The position numbers and the translations under genes were made by a program. Below are positions 16,948-25,460 of a stretch of 64,000 bases of DNA, in pieces. Position 1 is the first letter of the stretch; every line of letters begins with the position of its first letter. The notes beneath the pieces were generated by a model. The model saw only the letters and a program-made list of their open reading frames with translations, was not told the DNA's origin and ran no database searches. Origin of the DNA: JBFLYH01 sp964630235 (GTDB taxonomy: Bacteria > Oederibacteriota > JAAXVQ01 > JAUVAV01). The stretch covers positions 1,054,001 through 1,118,000 of the forward strand of contig CAZVUO010000001.1 of assembly GCA_964630235.1 (NCBI GenBank). The letters are read 5' to 3'.

Positions 16948-17172
16948 ATGCCCGACCCTGCACCTAAAAAAACCCGCTCTCTGCTTCCCCTGGCCCTGAT
17001 CCTGCTCATTGGCGGGTTCGCGCTGAACACGACCTTCATGGTCCTGGGCATTCACGGCTACCTGCGCGAGCTTACGCGCTTCACGACCATCGCCGGCCTG
17101 GTGTTGACGGTCATCGCCATTATCCAACTGCTGTGGCACGCGATCGCCGCTGGATTGAAAAAGAAGGGATGA
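16948..17172 (+). CDS. small two-span membrane protein
   Basis: A 74-residue product with AAGGAG before the ATG. There are two hydrophobic helices (about 11-32 and 43-66) and basic ends (PKKTRS, KKKG). GC-rich again, unlike the AT-rich island just before it. Family not recognised. Confidence 0.55.
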   Translation: MPDPAPKKTRSLLPLALILLIGGFALNTTFMVLGIHGYLRELTRFTTIAGLVLTVIAIIQLLWHAIAAGLKKKG

Positions 17173-17348
17173 CACCCCCCTTTTCTAAAGGGGGATCGAG
17201 GGGGATTACTCATAATCTCCCCTAACCCCTCGTGGCCCTGTGCGATGCGCAGGGCAGAGCAGTTGAGCAGCGGAACAGCGGAACAGTAGAGGTTGATTAA
17301 TTATTAGTAATCTCCCCTAACCCCTCTTTAGAAAAGAGGGGGAGTTCT
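17173..17348. repeat. dispersed CCCCT/AGGGG repeats
   Basis: Two inverted pieces: CCCCCCTTTTCTAAAGGGGG near 17175-17195 and CCCCTCTTTAGAAAAGAGGGGG near 17320-17343. The words GATTACTCATAATCTCCCC are shared with the 7275-7370 copy. In between is GAGCAGTTGAGCAGCGGAACAG, a word related to other spacers near tRNA genes. No gene seen. Confidence 0.7.
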
Positions 17349-17361
17349 CGAGGTATTGAAC

Positions 17362-18492
17362 ATGCGTAATGCACTATTCAACATTCTTCGCCGCCTGCGC
17401 CAGGACGAATCAGGCAATGTGCTTTATATGACCTTGATCCTGATCCTCATGCTGGCCAGCTTTACTCTGGTTACGGCCAATGTCATCTACATGGGCGTCA
17501 TGAAAGCCAAAGCCCAGAACGCCGCGGACCAGTTGGCCCTCTCCGCCGCGGCCCTTAAAGCCAGACTGCTGAACCGGATCGCCAATTATAACGCCGCCTT
17601 ATATATCGCCACGGAGTTCGATAGTGTCAAGCCCGGGCGGCCTTACGAGTCTCCGGTTACCGGGATCGGCGCCCAGATCGCCATGGCCGCGGTCTATATC
17701 GCCATGTGGGCGCATGAGTTCCCAGAATATCACAAAGGTATCCACCAGGACCGCTGGCTAGACCGGATCGCGAAGGAAAATGGCTTGAACGAACAGACCA
17801 GCCGCTTTGGGTTATATCCGGTCCAGATGAATATGAATATTCCGGACCCCACCCAAGTAACCAGTTTTGCCACCGAACTTTCCGCGCAGTCTTCCTTTCT
17901 TGCGTTTTTAGCGCCACCCCTGCCTGCGCCGGTCCCGCTGATCTTCTGTTTAACCGCCATTGAACCGGCTTACGACTGGTACGTTCAATCCCGCGTGGAA
18001 TGGAAAACGCATAAAGCCGCGATTGGCGGCGCGACCCTGGGCATTGAACTGCCGGACATCGTGACCCGCTCGCGCGCGGACCTTTTCGATAAGCTGGATC
18101 CATCCACTTCGATGTTGCCGACACCGGTTCGGCATAACTGGCGCGTACGCCTGGCCAAAGTGGATGAGAACGTGGACCGGGAGATCCGCCGCCTCATGCG
18201 TTCGCGCAACACCGGCCAGGGCTCATCCGGTGCTTCCCAGGCGCCCAACATGCCTGCCGGCTATGAAGCGTGGATGGATGAACATGGCGAGTTTTCCGAG
18301 GAGCAATTCGAGGACCATGTGTTAGGGCAGATGTCGCAGTTCGATCAGTATAATTATTACCGGAATAAATTGGCTGCACGCGGATTGAGCGCGCGAGAGA
18401 AGATCAAATACTATAATATAAAGAAAAACATTACCGGCCTATCCTTTGCCGAGCAACTGGAATTGTGGTCTCTGCAGATTACGAACAGGTGA
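17362..18492 (+). CDS. TadG-like membrane-anchored protein
   Basis: The 376-residue product begins with a basic segment then ESGNVLYMTLILILMLASFTLVTANVIY, one long hydrophobic helix. It is followed by an AQNAADQLALSAAALKA helix typical of Flp pilus TadG-like N-termini. The rest is soluble and has no recognised von Willebrand domain. CGAGGT precedes the ATG; a TTG two codons upstream is an alternative. With the TadE genes it suggests a dispersed Tad system. Confidence 0.68.
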   Translation: MRNALFNILRRLRQDESGNVLYMTLILILMLASFTLVTANVIYMGVMKAKAQNAADQLALSAAALKARLLNRIANYNAALYIATEFDSVKPGRPYESPVTGIGAQIAMAAVYIAMWAHEFPEYHKGIHQDRWLDRIAKENGLNEQTSRFGLYPVQMNMNIPDPTQVTSFATELSAQSSFLAFLAPPLPAPVPLIFCLTAIEPAYDWYVQSRVEWKTHKAAIGGATLGIELPDIVTRSRADLFDKLDPSTSMLPTPVRHNWRVRLAKVDENVDREIRRLMRSRNTGQGSSGASQAPNMPAGYEAWMDEHGEFSEEQFEDHVLGQMSQFDQYNYYRNKLAARGLSAREKIKYYNIKKNITGLSFAEQLELWSLQITNR

Positions 18493-18589
18493 TCGCAACG
18501 ACTACTCAAGGGAGCGGCAGTAATAAAGAAATAGTTTTGTGAAATAACCAATAAAATGTGCAATAATTTTGGCCTAGAAAGGTCTACAA

Positions 18590-18716
18590 GGGTGCTGAAA
18601 AACCCATATAGGTTCCGCTGGCACCCTATTACCCCATGAAAAATCTCTGGTTTTTCATGGGGTATTCAACGCGTTGCGAGCGAAAAAGCCCGCTGTGCGG
18701 GATTTTTCATCAGCAT
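18590..18716. repeat. dispersed composite hairpin element, copy 2
   Basis: The three modules follow each other compactly: GGGTGCTGAAAAACCC...GGCACCCT, ACCCCATGAAAAATC...GATTTTTCATGGGGT, and AAAAAGCCCGC...GCGGGATTTTT, ending in TTTTTCATCAGC as in copy 1. It separates the TadG-like gene from a secreted-protein gene, and the last module could act as a terminator. Confidence 0.8.
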
Positions 18717-18749
18717 GCTAAATCGTATTACCTAAAAGGAAAAGACCCT

Positions 18750-19349
18750 ATGCCATCGCGAATAGCCTTGCTGGCCTTAACCTTCCTGCTCGTTCCTGCC
18801 CTACTTCAGGCGGCAGTGTCTGATCAGCACCGCCTGAAGCCGGTGGTGGTCAATGCCGGCGGCACGACAGTAACCGGGGTAAACCCCCAAGGCACGCCAA
18901 GAGCTTTGCTTGATTCCATTGGCGAACCCATCATCAAGCAGACCTGGGGCAGTGTGTTTTCGATCCAAGCCGGGTTTTTTAATGATTATTTCATACTGGC
19001 GCCCACGCCGACCGTGACCCCCACGGTGACCGTGACCAGCACCCCGATCCGCGGGTTTGGCGGGGAACTGCTGAGCGAGGAGTGGGTGTTTGCCGCGCCC
19101 AATCCCATACGCGGCAACCGGGTGAATATTGTGTATCACCTGGCAGAATCCGCGGAAGTGGAGATAAAGATATATACCACCACGAGCAAACTGGTCATAT
19201 CGAAGCATTGGGACAGCGTGCCAGCCGGAGAAAACCATTGGTACTGGAACACATCAGGTATTGCCAATGGAGTGTATTTTTTGCTGGTGAAAGCTAAAGG
19301 CCAGGGTAGAAGCACGCTGATCAAAAAGAAAATCGCCTTGGTGCATTGA
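18750..19349 (+). CDS. secreted protein with threonine/proline linker and FlgD-like C-terminal domain
   Basis: The 199-residue protein has a signal peptide (about 1-21). A Thr/Pro/Val linker (TPTVTPTVTVTSTP) separates the N-terminal domain from a C-terminal beta domain (about 112-199) with FAAPNPIRGNRVNIVYHL and NGVYFLLVKAKG. This is the layout of FlgD-Ig/type 9-like C-terminal domains that often anchor or sort secreted proteins. The start has AAAAGGAAAAG; in-frame codons upstream belong to the repeat element. Confidence 0.65.
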   Translation: MPSRIALLALTFLLVPALLQAAVSDQHRLKPVVVNAGGTTVTGVNPQGTPRALLDSIGEPIIKQTWGSVFSIQAGFFNDYFILAPTPTVTPTVTVTSTPIRGFGGELLSEEWVFAAPNPIRGNRVNIVYHLAESAEVEIKIYTTTSKLVISKHWDSVPAGENHWYWNTSGIANGVYFLLVKAKGQGRSTLIKKKIALVH

Positions 19350-19434
19350 TTGTCATACTAGCTCGTAGGAGTCGGTATCCTGGAAAAAGATACCAGCCTA
19401 AGTCCCTGGATTCCGGCTCCGAGTATGCCGGAAT

Positions 19435-19612
19435 TACGAAATTTATTACTCGGATCGTTACCCCGGCGAAAGCCGGGGTCCAGTCCCCTCCGTAGTGCAC
19501 CCCGAGCTTGCTCGGGGGTGAATGCGGAAACAGTGCGCCGGGGATGTCGCCAAGCAGGGGTAGCGAGGGTTGAAGTTGGTACCCCGGGCTTTGCCCGGGG
19601 GGCTCCATGCAT
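19435..19612. repeat. dispersed GC-rich repeat, copy 1
   Basis: This about 305-base gene-free stretch contains a compound of short hairpins: CCCCGGCGAAAGCCGGGG, CCCCGAGCTTGCTCGGGG and CCCCGGGCTTTGCCCGGGG. It also shares GGGGATGTCGCCAAG...GTAGCGAGGGTTGAAGTT and GGCTCCATG with 25318-25433. A non-coding repeat. Confidence 0.75.
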
Positions 19613-19654
19613 CGTGGTTTTTTGATGACCTTGAAGACAAATAGGAGGATGGCA

Positions 19655-20536
19655 ATGAAAAGAACAGTTGTATTGATGCTGGTATTACTCGGATTGGCAG
19701 CCCAGGCGGCGCTGGCCGATATCCCGGGAACTATCAACTACCAGGGCCGGCTGACAGATCTGGCGGGGAATGCGGTAACCGACGGTACCTATGGCGTGAC
19801 CTTTACCCTGCACTACCAGGCCGTGGGGAACAGCCCCACGGGCTGGAGCGAGGTGCAGAACGTGGTCACAGAGCGGGGGTATTTTAACATCGCCCTGGGG
19901 AGCAGCACTTCCCTGAGTAGTTTGGGTTTTAATTATCCTTACTATTTGGAGATCCAGGTCGCGGGCGACGCCCAGCCCATGAGCCCCCGCCAGCCACTAG
20001 CCAGCGTGCCCTATGCCATGCGGGCGGCCATGGCAAACCAGGCAAACCAGGCAAATCAAGCTGTGGAAGCTTTGAGCGCAACTACGGCCGCGGTGGCTAA
20101 TAGCATTGCCAACAACACAGTCAATTCCAGCAAAATTGTTGATACTAGTATTGTTAGTGCTGATATTGCGGATGGAGCGATAACTTCAAGTAAAATAAAT
20201 GATGGTAGTATCGCAACTATTGATATCGCTAATAGTGCGGTTACCCAAGCCAAAGCGACTTTTGCCCCTGCCGTGGCAGTTGATGGTTCGTGGAGGAACA
20301 ATTCGAAGATTGCATGTGGCACTGCATCAACTGATACCAATGGTGATATAGGAGTGAATATCTCTGCATATGGGTTCACAGCAGCACCTATTATTTTAGC
20401 AACTATTGAAAGAAATGATGTCAATGTATGCGTAAGAATATATGATCGAACAACAACCGGTTTTTCTGTTAAAACTTTTTTCCTTAACGGTACAGGCACT
20501 GCATGCATAATAAACTGGATTGCGGTAGGATATTAG
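19655..20536 (+). CDS. secreted protein with beta-rich N-domain and helical SKI-repeat stalk
   Basis: The 293-residue product starts at the ATG six bases after AGGAGG. Signal peptide about 1-22. The N-terminal domain opens DIPGTINYQGRLTD and closes MSPRQPLASVPYAMRA, a layout I know from surface proteins of several candidate phyla. A repetitive stalk (about 125-200) has ASSKI-like units (SSKIVDTSIVSADIADGAI). The C-terminal globular part (about 205-293) has two cysteines near the end. Its 3' half is AT-rich. Possibly a surface fibre. Confidence 0.65.
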   Translation: MKRTVVLMLVLLGLAAQAALADIPGTINYQGRLTDLAGNAVTDGTYGVTFTLHYQAVGNSPTGWSEVQNVVTERGYFNIALGSSTSLSSLGFNYPYYLEIQVAGDAQPMSPRQPLASVPYAMRAAMANQANQANQAVEALSATTAAVANSIANNTVNSSKIVDTSIVSADIADGAITSSKINDGSIATIDIANSAVTQAKATFAPAVAVDGSWRNNSKIACGTASTDTNGDIGVNISAYGFTAAPIILATIERNDVNVCVRIYDRTTTGFSVKTFFLNGTGTACIINWIAVGY

Positions 20537-20622
20537 TGATCGCGATGGAAATTATGGTTTGCGAGGAAAAAGCGGTTATTCTTAATTAACGACATTCATA
20601 TTAGGCCACAAATGGACAGACA

Positions 20623-22068
20623 ATGATAAAAGCATTAAAGGTGCCGTCGCTTTTAGCCGCAATAACCGTTGTTGGATTCGTCGCGAGATATTACCACTTG
20701 GGGTATTATTCGCTGTGGTTGGATGAGATAGGTCAAGTTGTTGTTTCGGGATTTTCTTTAAGTCAGTTGCTTGCGGCTGTTGGTGGTCACCTGTCTCCTC
20801 CCTTGGATTATTTATTACTTAAAATATTTATGGTATTTGGCTCAAGTGATACTATTGTTCGCCTGCCCGCATGCCTTTATGGAACCGCTTCCATACCACT
20901 AATATTCTACCTTGGGCGCAAAGTAGTTGGGGAATCGCCCGCCATTATAGCGGCAGTCATGCTGGCTTTGTCGCCTATGGCGATTGCGTTTTCTCAAGAA
21001 GCGAGAATGTATTCCTTGTTCTTAATGATCGCCTTGTTAAGCTACATAATTTGTCATAAGTTTCTCGAAAAACCAACGATCAAGGGGGCGGCGGCGCTTG
21101 GGGCAGTAAACGGCATGTTGGTGATGACACATTACTTTGGATTTGCCATTGTTGGGATCGAGCTGGTAATTTTGATCATAATGGCTTTTCAGCAAAGATG
21201 GACTAGGCAATGGATATACGTCATCTCTTCGTTCTTGTTAACGGCAGTTTTGTTTGTCCCGTGGTTGCCGACGTTTCTTCAACAAATACAAAATAGCGGC
21301 GGGCAAATAAATTATGCCCTACCACAAGGAAAAGACTTTTTTAGATTTATTTTTAATGCGTTCAGCATCCATACTGGAGGGGAAGAGGGGCCTTGGTATT
21401 ATGGGTTTATCTTGGCGTTTATAGCGGGTTTGGCCGTGGCATTCGTCGCTAAAAATAATAAAACGGTATTACTCGCGGTCGGATTCCTGGTTGTCGTAGC
21501 AGGATCATTTATTATTAATATATTTAAACCGATTGTAACTACCCGCAACTTGATGTTTTTACTGCCCATTTACCTGCTGGTGGCTGCTTATGCTGCTGAT
21601 CGGTTTCGTGAAGCGATCAGGCTGAACCTTTGGATCGCCGCGTCGCTGGTTATGGTTTTTCTGATCCCGCCCGTATATCATTATCACACCGCTGGCAGAC
21701 CTGACTTCAAACCAGACTGGAAACGGGCGGCTGAATTTCTTACAAGGAACGCTCGACCAGGAGAAAAAATAGGTGTTCCGGATAAATACTCAAGAGGTTG
21801 TTTGGCCTATTACTATGAACCGAATGCGGACTATGTTTTTATGAAGCCGGGATGGACTCGTGAGGAAAACATTCCCGCTGAGAGTATCTGGCTGGCCAAG
21901 CCTGTTCGCGGAGAACTTACGGCGATTTCTTGGTTGGTCTTGCCGCCGCAAAATATTCACGGGCTGGACCGCAGAGAATATATTGAATTAGTTGAGAATG
22001 AAGCTCCCGCCGTGAAATTGAAAACCCAAGGGAAGGGATACCCTTTGGAAATATATCGGTTGGATTAA
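20623..22068 (+). CDS. GT39/PMT-like integral membrane glycosyltransferase
   Basis: The 481-residue protein has about ten or eleven membrane spans. Asp34-Glu35 in SLWLDEIGQ sits in the first outside loop, the catalytic acidic pair of GT-C enzymes, followed later by SQEARMYSL. The family moves sugars from lipid carriers to proteins or lipids on the outer side of the membrane. It is AT-rich compared with most of the window. A paralogue at 22390 has the same motifs; the two may glycosylate the neighbouring secreted proteins or pilins. Confidence 0.82.
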   Translation: MIKALKVPSLLAAITVVGFVARYYHLGYYSLWLDEIGQVVVSGFSLSQLLAAVGGHLSPPLDYLLLKIFMVFGSSDTIVRLPACLYGTASIPLIFYLGRKVVGESPAIIAAVMLALSPMAIAFSQEARMYSLFLMIALLSYIICHKFLEKPTIKGAAALGAVNGMLVMTHYFGFAIVGIELVILIIMAFQQRWTRQWIYVISSFLLTAVLFVPWLPTFLQQIQNSGGQINYALPQGKDFFRFIFNAFSIHTGGEEGPWYYGFILAFIAGLAVAFVAKNNKTVLLAVGFLVVVAGSFIINIFKPIVTTRNLMFLLPIYLLVAAYAADRFREAIRLNLWIAASLVMVFLIPPVYHYHTAGRPDFKPDWKRAAEFLTRNARPGEKIGVPDKYSRGCLAYYYEPNADYVFMKPGWTREENIPAESIWLAKPVRGELTAISWLVLPPQNIHGLDRREYIELVENEAPAVKLKTQGKGYPLEIYRLD

Positions 22069-22117
22069 AACTGGCGGATTATTATTAATAATTTAAATGG
22101 CTTAAAAGCATAGAAGA

Positions 22118-22260
22118 TTATTTCTCTCCCTGCAATTCCCCGATGATCCGAAATAAATCCTCCCGTTGGTCCTCGGTCAGTGTGTTGAATTCCAGCCCCA
22201 ACCACAGGCGCTGCTCCTCGGGATCTGCCTGATGACGGCATTCGCGTATGCTGACGAAGA
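22118..22260 (-). pseudogene. decayed copy of the PilZ gene 3' end
   Basis: The minus strand reads WLGLEFNTLTEDQREDLFRIIGELQGEK-like codons (shown here in part), closely matching the last 40 or so residues of the intact PilZ gene at 23919-24260. Upstream of the matching part the frame continues into unrelated codons without the RxxxR motif. It is a fragment left by duplication around the second glycosyltransferase gene. Confidence 0.75.
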
Positions 22261-22389
22261 GTATGGGGAACAACTTGGGCGGGCTATCTTTTATTGGCAA
22301 TTAACCTTGAGTAACCGAGGAATAATAATAGAATAGTACCCGAAACGACCAGCGAGGCTGGGAAGATGGGCCGCAATTCTTGAACCAGA

Positions 22390-23898
22390 ATGGAGAAAAG
22401 AGTGTTTCTGAAGCAAACGGATAGGCAGTACATTCTGGTGATAGTATTGGCAGTGGCTATTTTCATTGCCGGCGCCTGGTTGCGTTTGCATGACCTGGGG
22501 CGGCAGAGCTTGTGGCAGGATGAGATCAATACGGTCGTTTATGTCAAGGACCTGCCCACGGTAGCCGAGACCATCCGGCGGGTCGCTACCTGGGACTTGC
22601 ATTCGCCCCTCTATTATGTGCTCCTGCTTTTTCAGGTTAAAATTTATCAAGCCTTTGGAATCCCATCGTCAGATGGGAACCTCCGCATTTTATCGGCCTT
22701 ATTGGGGATCCTCGCGCTCCCATTTGTCTATTATTTGATCCGGAAAACTTTTCGGCACGACTGGCTGGCTTTGTTGGCGGTATTCCTGGCGGCAATTAAT
22801 ATGTTTGGGATATATTATTCTCAAGAGATCCGCATGTACAGCCTGATCATGCTACTGGCCTCTGCCGCGTTGTTCTTCCAGGTAACCCTTTGGGAAGAGA
22901 CCACAGGCAAGCTGAGCCTGGTCTCGGCCGCTGGATATTGCCTGTCTGCACTCGGCCTCCTCTATTCCAGCCTGATCAGCATCTTTTTCGTCGCGGGCAT
23001 CGGTGCCGCCATGTTATTGGTCAGCCTGTGGGACCTGAAACAACATCCCTGGCACTGGAAGCAAGTGATAGTGCTCCACGGGATCATTCTCCTGGGATTT
23101 TTGCCTTGGTTGCCTGCCCTGTGGCGAAAAAGCGTGGACCTGAAAGGCGGCGTATGGACAGGACTGGTGATCAATCATCCGCGCGAGATGTTCAAGTTCG
23201 CTTTCGAAAATCTCATGTTTCATTCGTGGAAATCCGGACCCGGGTGGGACCTGGCGAACAGGATTTTGAGGTTGGTCATGCCCTTTGCGATCGCGGGATT
23301 TTGGGATAGATCCTTGCGGCGGCCTTTAGCTCTGCTCTTGTTGGGTTTGGCGTTCACTTTTATTTTCCAATATACCTTGACCTTAAACCGCCCATTTCAC
23401 ACAGGCCGGTATTTCGCGGCCTGGTGGCCTTTTGTTTTCGTGGTATTGATCGGCGCGTTGCGTGGGCTGGAGCTACTGGCCCGCAAGATAAAAACCGCGG
23501 GTCCGTGGGTCGGTCTCGGCATGGCCGCGGCGGTTGCGACCCTCTACGCCTTCGTGCAGTGGCACCAGCTGAAGTATTATTATGGTCCGTTCGAAAAAGA
23601 AAATTGGCGCCAGGCGGTCGCGATCATCGGAAGGGAATATCGCCCGGAAGATAGGATCCTGGTTGCGAGCAACTGGGATAAAAATTGTTGGGAATACTAC
23701 GATCCGAAATTGCGGTTCATATCAGTTGACGAAGTGGCCGCGAATGGTGTTCCGCCGGGAACGCGAAGGATGTTTTTCGCTTCGGGGAAATCGCAAGAGC
23801 AGATAAAAGCCGATCTGAGCGGATCGAACCTGGAATTCCAACCCTGCGGATGGCCGGTTTCCTCCTTGAATTGCGTGGTTTGGTACGGTAAGAAATAA
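22390..23898 (+). CDS. GT39/PMT-like integral membrane glycosyltransferase, second copy
   Basis: The 502-residue paralogue of the gene at 20623. Asp44-Glu45 in SLWQDEINT is the GT-C acidic pair; YYSQEIRMYSLIML follows in the second outside loop. About eleven spans and a short soluble C-terminal domain (about 405-502). GC-richer than its paralogue, so the two may not be a recent duplication. Flanked by an intact PilZ gene on one side and the PilZ fragment on the other. Confidence 0.83.
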   Translation: MEKRVFLKQTDRQYILVIVLAVAIFIAGAWLRLHDLGRQSLWQDEINTVVYVKDLPTVAETIRRVATWDLHSPLYYVLLLFQVKIYQAFGIPSSDGNLRILSALLGILALPFVYYLIRKTFRHDWLALLAVFLAAINMFGIYYSQEIRMYSLIMLLASAALFFQVTLWEETTGKLSLVSAAGYCLSALGLLYSSLISIFFVAGIGAAMLLVSLWDLKQHPWHWKQVIVLHGIILLGFLPWLPALWRKSVDLKGGVWTGLVINHPREMFKFAFENLMFHSWKSGPGWDLANRILRLVMPFAIAGFWDRSLRRPLALLLLGLAFTFIFQYTLTLNRPFHTGRYFAAWWPFVFVVLIGALRGLELLARKIKTAGPWVGLGMAAAVATLYAFVQWHQLKYYYGPFEKENWRQAVAIIGREYRPEDRILVASNWDKNCWEYYDPKLRFISVDEVAANGVPPGTRRMFFASGKSQEQIKADLSGSNLEFQPCGWPVSSLNCVVWYGKK

Positions 23899-23918
23899 TC
23901 ACGGGCTAGACAAAATCC

Positions 23919-24260
23919 TTATTTCTCCCCCTGCAATTCCCCGATGATCCGCAGTAAATCCTCCCGTTGTTCTTCGGTGAGCGTGTTGAATTCCAGCCCC
24001 AGCCACACGCGCTGCTGGTCCGGATCGGCCTGCTGCCAGCGGATCCGGCCGCTGCCGGTCAGTTTGGAAAAGGGTTCGGGCAGGCTCACGTCGTACCAAA
24101 CGTCGGGATCAGGGGGCAATTGCCCGGGCAGGGGCAGGCTCACCTTCATGCCGCCCAGGCTCAGGTCGCAGACCTTGCCCAGGGTCTCGCCGGCTTCCTG
24201 GGAGCGGAAGGCGACGGAGAAATTCACGGTGACCCGCTGAAACCGCCGGTTTTCAGCCAT
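23919..24260 (-). CDS. PilZ domain protein
   Basis: A 113-residue single PilZ domain. RRFQR (5-9) is the RxxxR motif and DLSLGG (about 34-39) the D-x-S-x-x-G motif, both intact, so cyclic di-GMP binding is likely. AAGGAG lies about eleven bases before the chosen ATG. Convergent with the glycosyltransferase gene, 20 bases apart. A fragment of a second copy lies at 22118-22260. Confidence 0.82.
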   Translation of the reverse strand: MAENRRFQRVTVNFSVAFRSQEAGETLGKVCDLSLGGMKVSLPLPGQLPPDPDVWYDVSLPEPFSKLTGSGRIRWQQADPDQQRVWLGLEFNTLTEEQREDLLRIIGELQGEK

Positions 24261-24344
24261 CCTGGGAAGCTCCTTCCTGGGTGTGGGAGCTACCATAGTC
24301 TCGGGAAACCGGAGCGCGGTCTTTAACGGTATTTGTTCAATTTC

Positions 24345-24425
24345 CTCTCGTCACCCTCTCCCGGCATCGCCTTTGCAAATATGGCGATGCCGCCCTCCCC
24401 CCTCCAGGGGGAGGGGAATTACGAT
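24345..24425. repeat. dispersed CCCTCTCC repeat
   Basis: CACCCTCTCCCGGCATCGCC...GGCGATGCCGCC and CCCCCCTCCAGGGGGAGGGG form two small hairpins between divergent/convergent genes. Related in words to the other C-rich repeats of the window. Confidence 0.55.
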
Positions 24426-25211
24426 TCAGAGCCCCCAGGCGAGCAGGCGTTTGGCGATGAGTTCAGCCAGAGCCTGGCTTTTCCAGTAGCCGAGATGGGC
24501 GCCGATGGGGGACCAGCCGCAATTCAGCTCTATATCCTCGACCGGGAGCCGTTTGAAATGGGGCCGGCAGTACCGGGCCGCGCCGTCGTCCGGGTCGAGC
24601 ACGTTCAGCCAGCGGCGGACGCGGGGCGGCAGGCGCAGGCCGCTCTCCACATATCCCATGGCCGCGGTGAACAAAGGCAGGGGAGAGCCAAGCGTGATCA
24701 GCGCTTCCACGGATTTGCGGCGCGGCAGGCGGTATTTGCGGAAGCCGAACAAGTAATCGAAAGCGATCACGCTGCCCAGGGAGTGCGCGATGACCACCGT
24801 TGGGTTCGCCCGGTCCGCGCGGAGACGCTGGAATTCACGGTGCACGGCGCGCAGGATGTTCATGGGGCCGGAATGGAAACCCTTGTCCCGCACATAGTGC
24901 AGGATCTGGATGATCAGCGGGTCCATGCTTTTATAGAGAAAATCCCATTTGCCCTTCCGCTGATTCAGTTCGTATTGCAAGGTGGAGAAGCGGCTGGTCA
25001 GGTCCGCGGTGCGGTGAGCCCAGAACAGTTCCTTGTGATGGAGGCGCCGCGCGGCCTGGCGGGCCTGGTCCGCGTTTTTTCCGGCCTCGCGCGCCAGGCG
25101 CTGATAGTGGCGCAGGATATGGCCGTACAGTGCCTGGCTGTAGCCGGAGGGCTGGGCGCTCACGCCGTGAAGGAACACCAGGTTGACATTGCCGGGTCTG
25201 TTTTTAGGCAT
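24426..25211 (-). CDS. alpha/beta hydrolase-like protein
   Basis: The 261-residue protein has an opening NLVFLHGVSAQP (about 9-20, oxyanion loop) and VIAHSLGSVIAFDYL (about 137-151), with the nucleophile Ser in AHSLGS, a variant of GxSxG. DPDDGAARY may hold the acid, and GAHLGYW near residue 242 the His. No signal peptide. GGAGGT precedes the chosen ATG. The substrate cannot be told; a lipase/esterase or a serine-lipase-like regulator are options. Confidence 0.75.
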   Translation of the reverse strand: MPKNRPGNVNLVFLHGVSAQPSGYSQALYGHILRHYQRLAREAGKNADQARQAARRLHHKELFWAHRTADLTSRFSTLQYELNQRKGKWDFLYKSMDPLIIQILHYVRDKGFHSGPMNILRAVHREFQRLRADRANPTVVIAHSLGSVIAFDYLFGFRKYRLPRRKSVEALITLGSPLPLFTAAMGYVESGLRLPPRVRRWLNVLDPDDGAARYCRPHFKRLPVEDIELNCGWSPIGAHLGYWKSQALAELIAKRLLAWGL

Positions 25212-25317
25212 GAGGCACCTCCGGGAGTATGGCAGGCTGATGAACAAGCCCGCGGCACGGTTTTTTTCGACCGCGCGGTTTGGAATATCCCTTGAACGAA
25301 TATCCAGGGGTAACAGG

Positions 25318-25433
25318 CTGCACAATCCCCTCCGCAGGGGGGTGAATGCGGAATCGCCACTCCGGGGATGTCGCCAAGAGGAAGTAGCGAGGGTTGAAGT
25401 TCGTACCCCGGACTTTGCCCGAGAGGCTCCATG
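25318..25433. repeat. dispersed GC-rich repeat, copy 2
   Basis: It shares GAATGCGGAA, CCGGGGATGTCGCCAAG, GTAGCGAGGGTTGAAGTT and GGCTCCATG in the same order with the copy at 19435-19612. It fills the gap between two minus-strand genes. No gene seen. Confidence 0.75.
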
Positions 25434-25460
25434 AATCTATTAGGGTTTATCAGCAGCCTG

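Noticed and set aside
22118..22300. Small complete gene on the minus strand
   Set aside because: Only the 3' portion matches PilZ; the motif-bearing N-terminus is missing, so a fragment is more likely.
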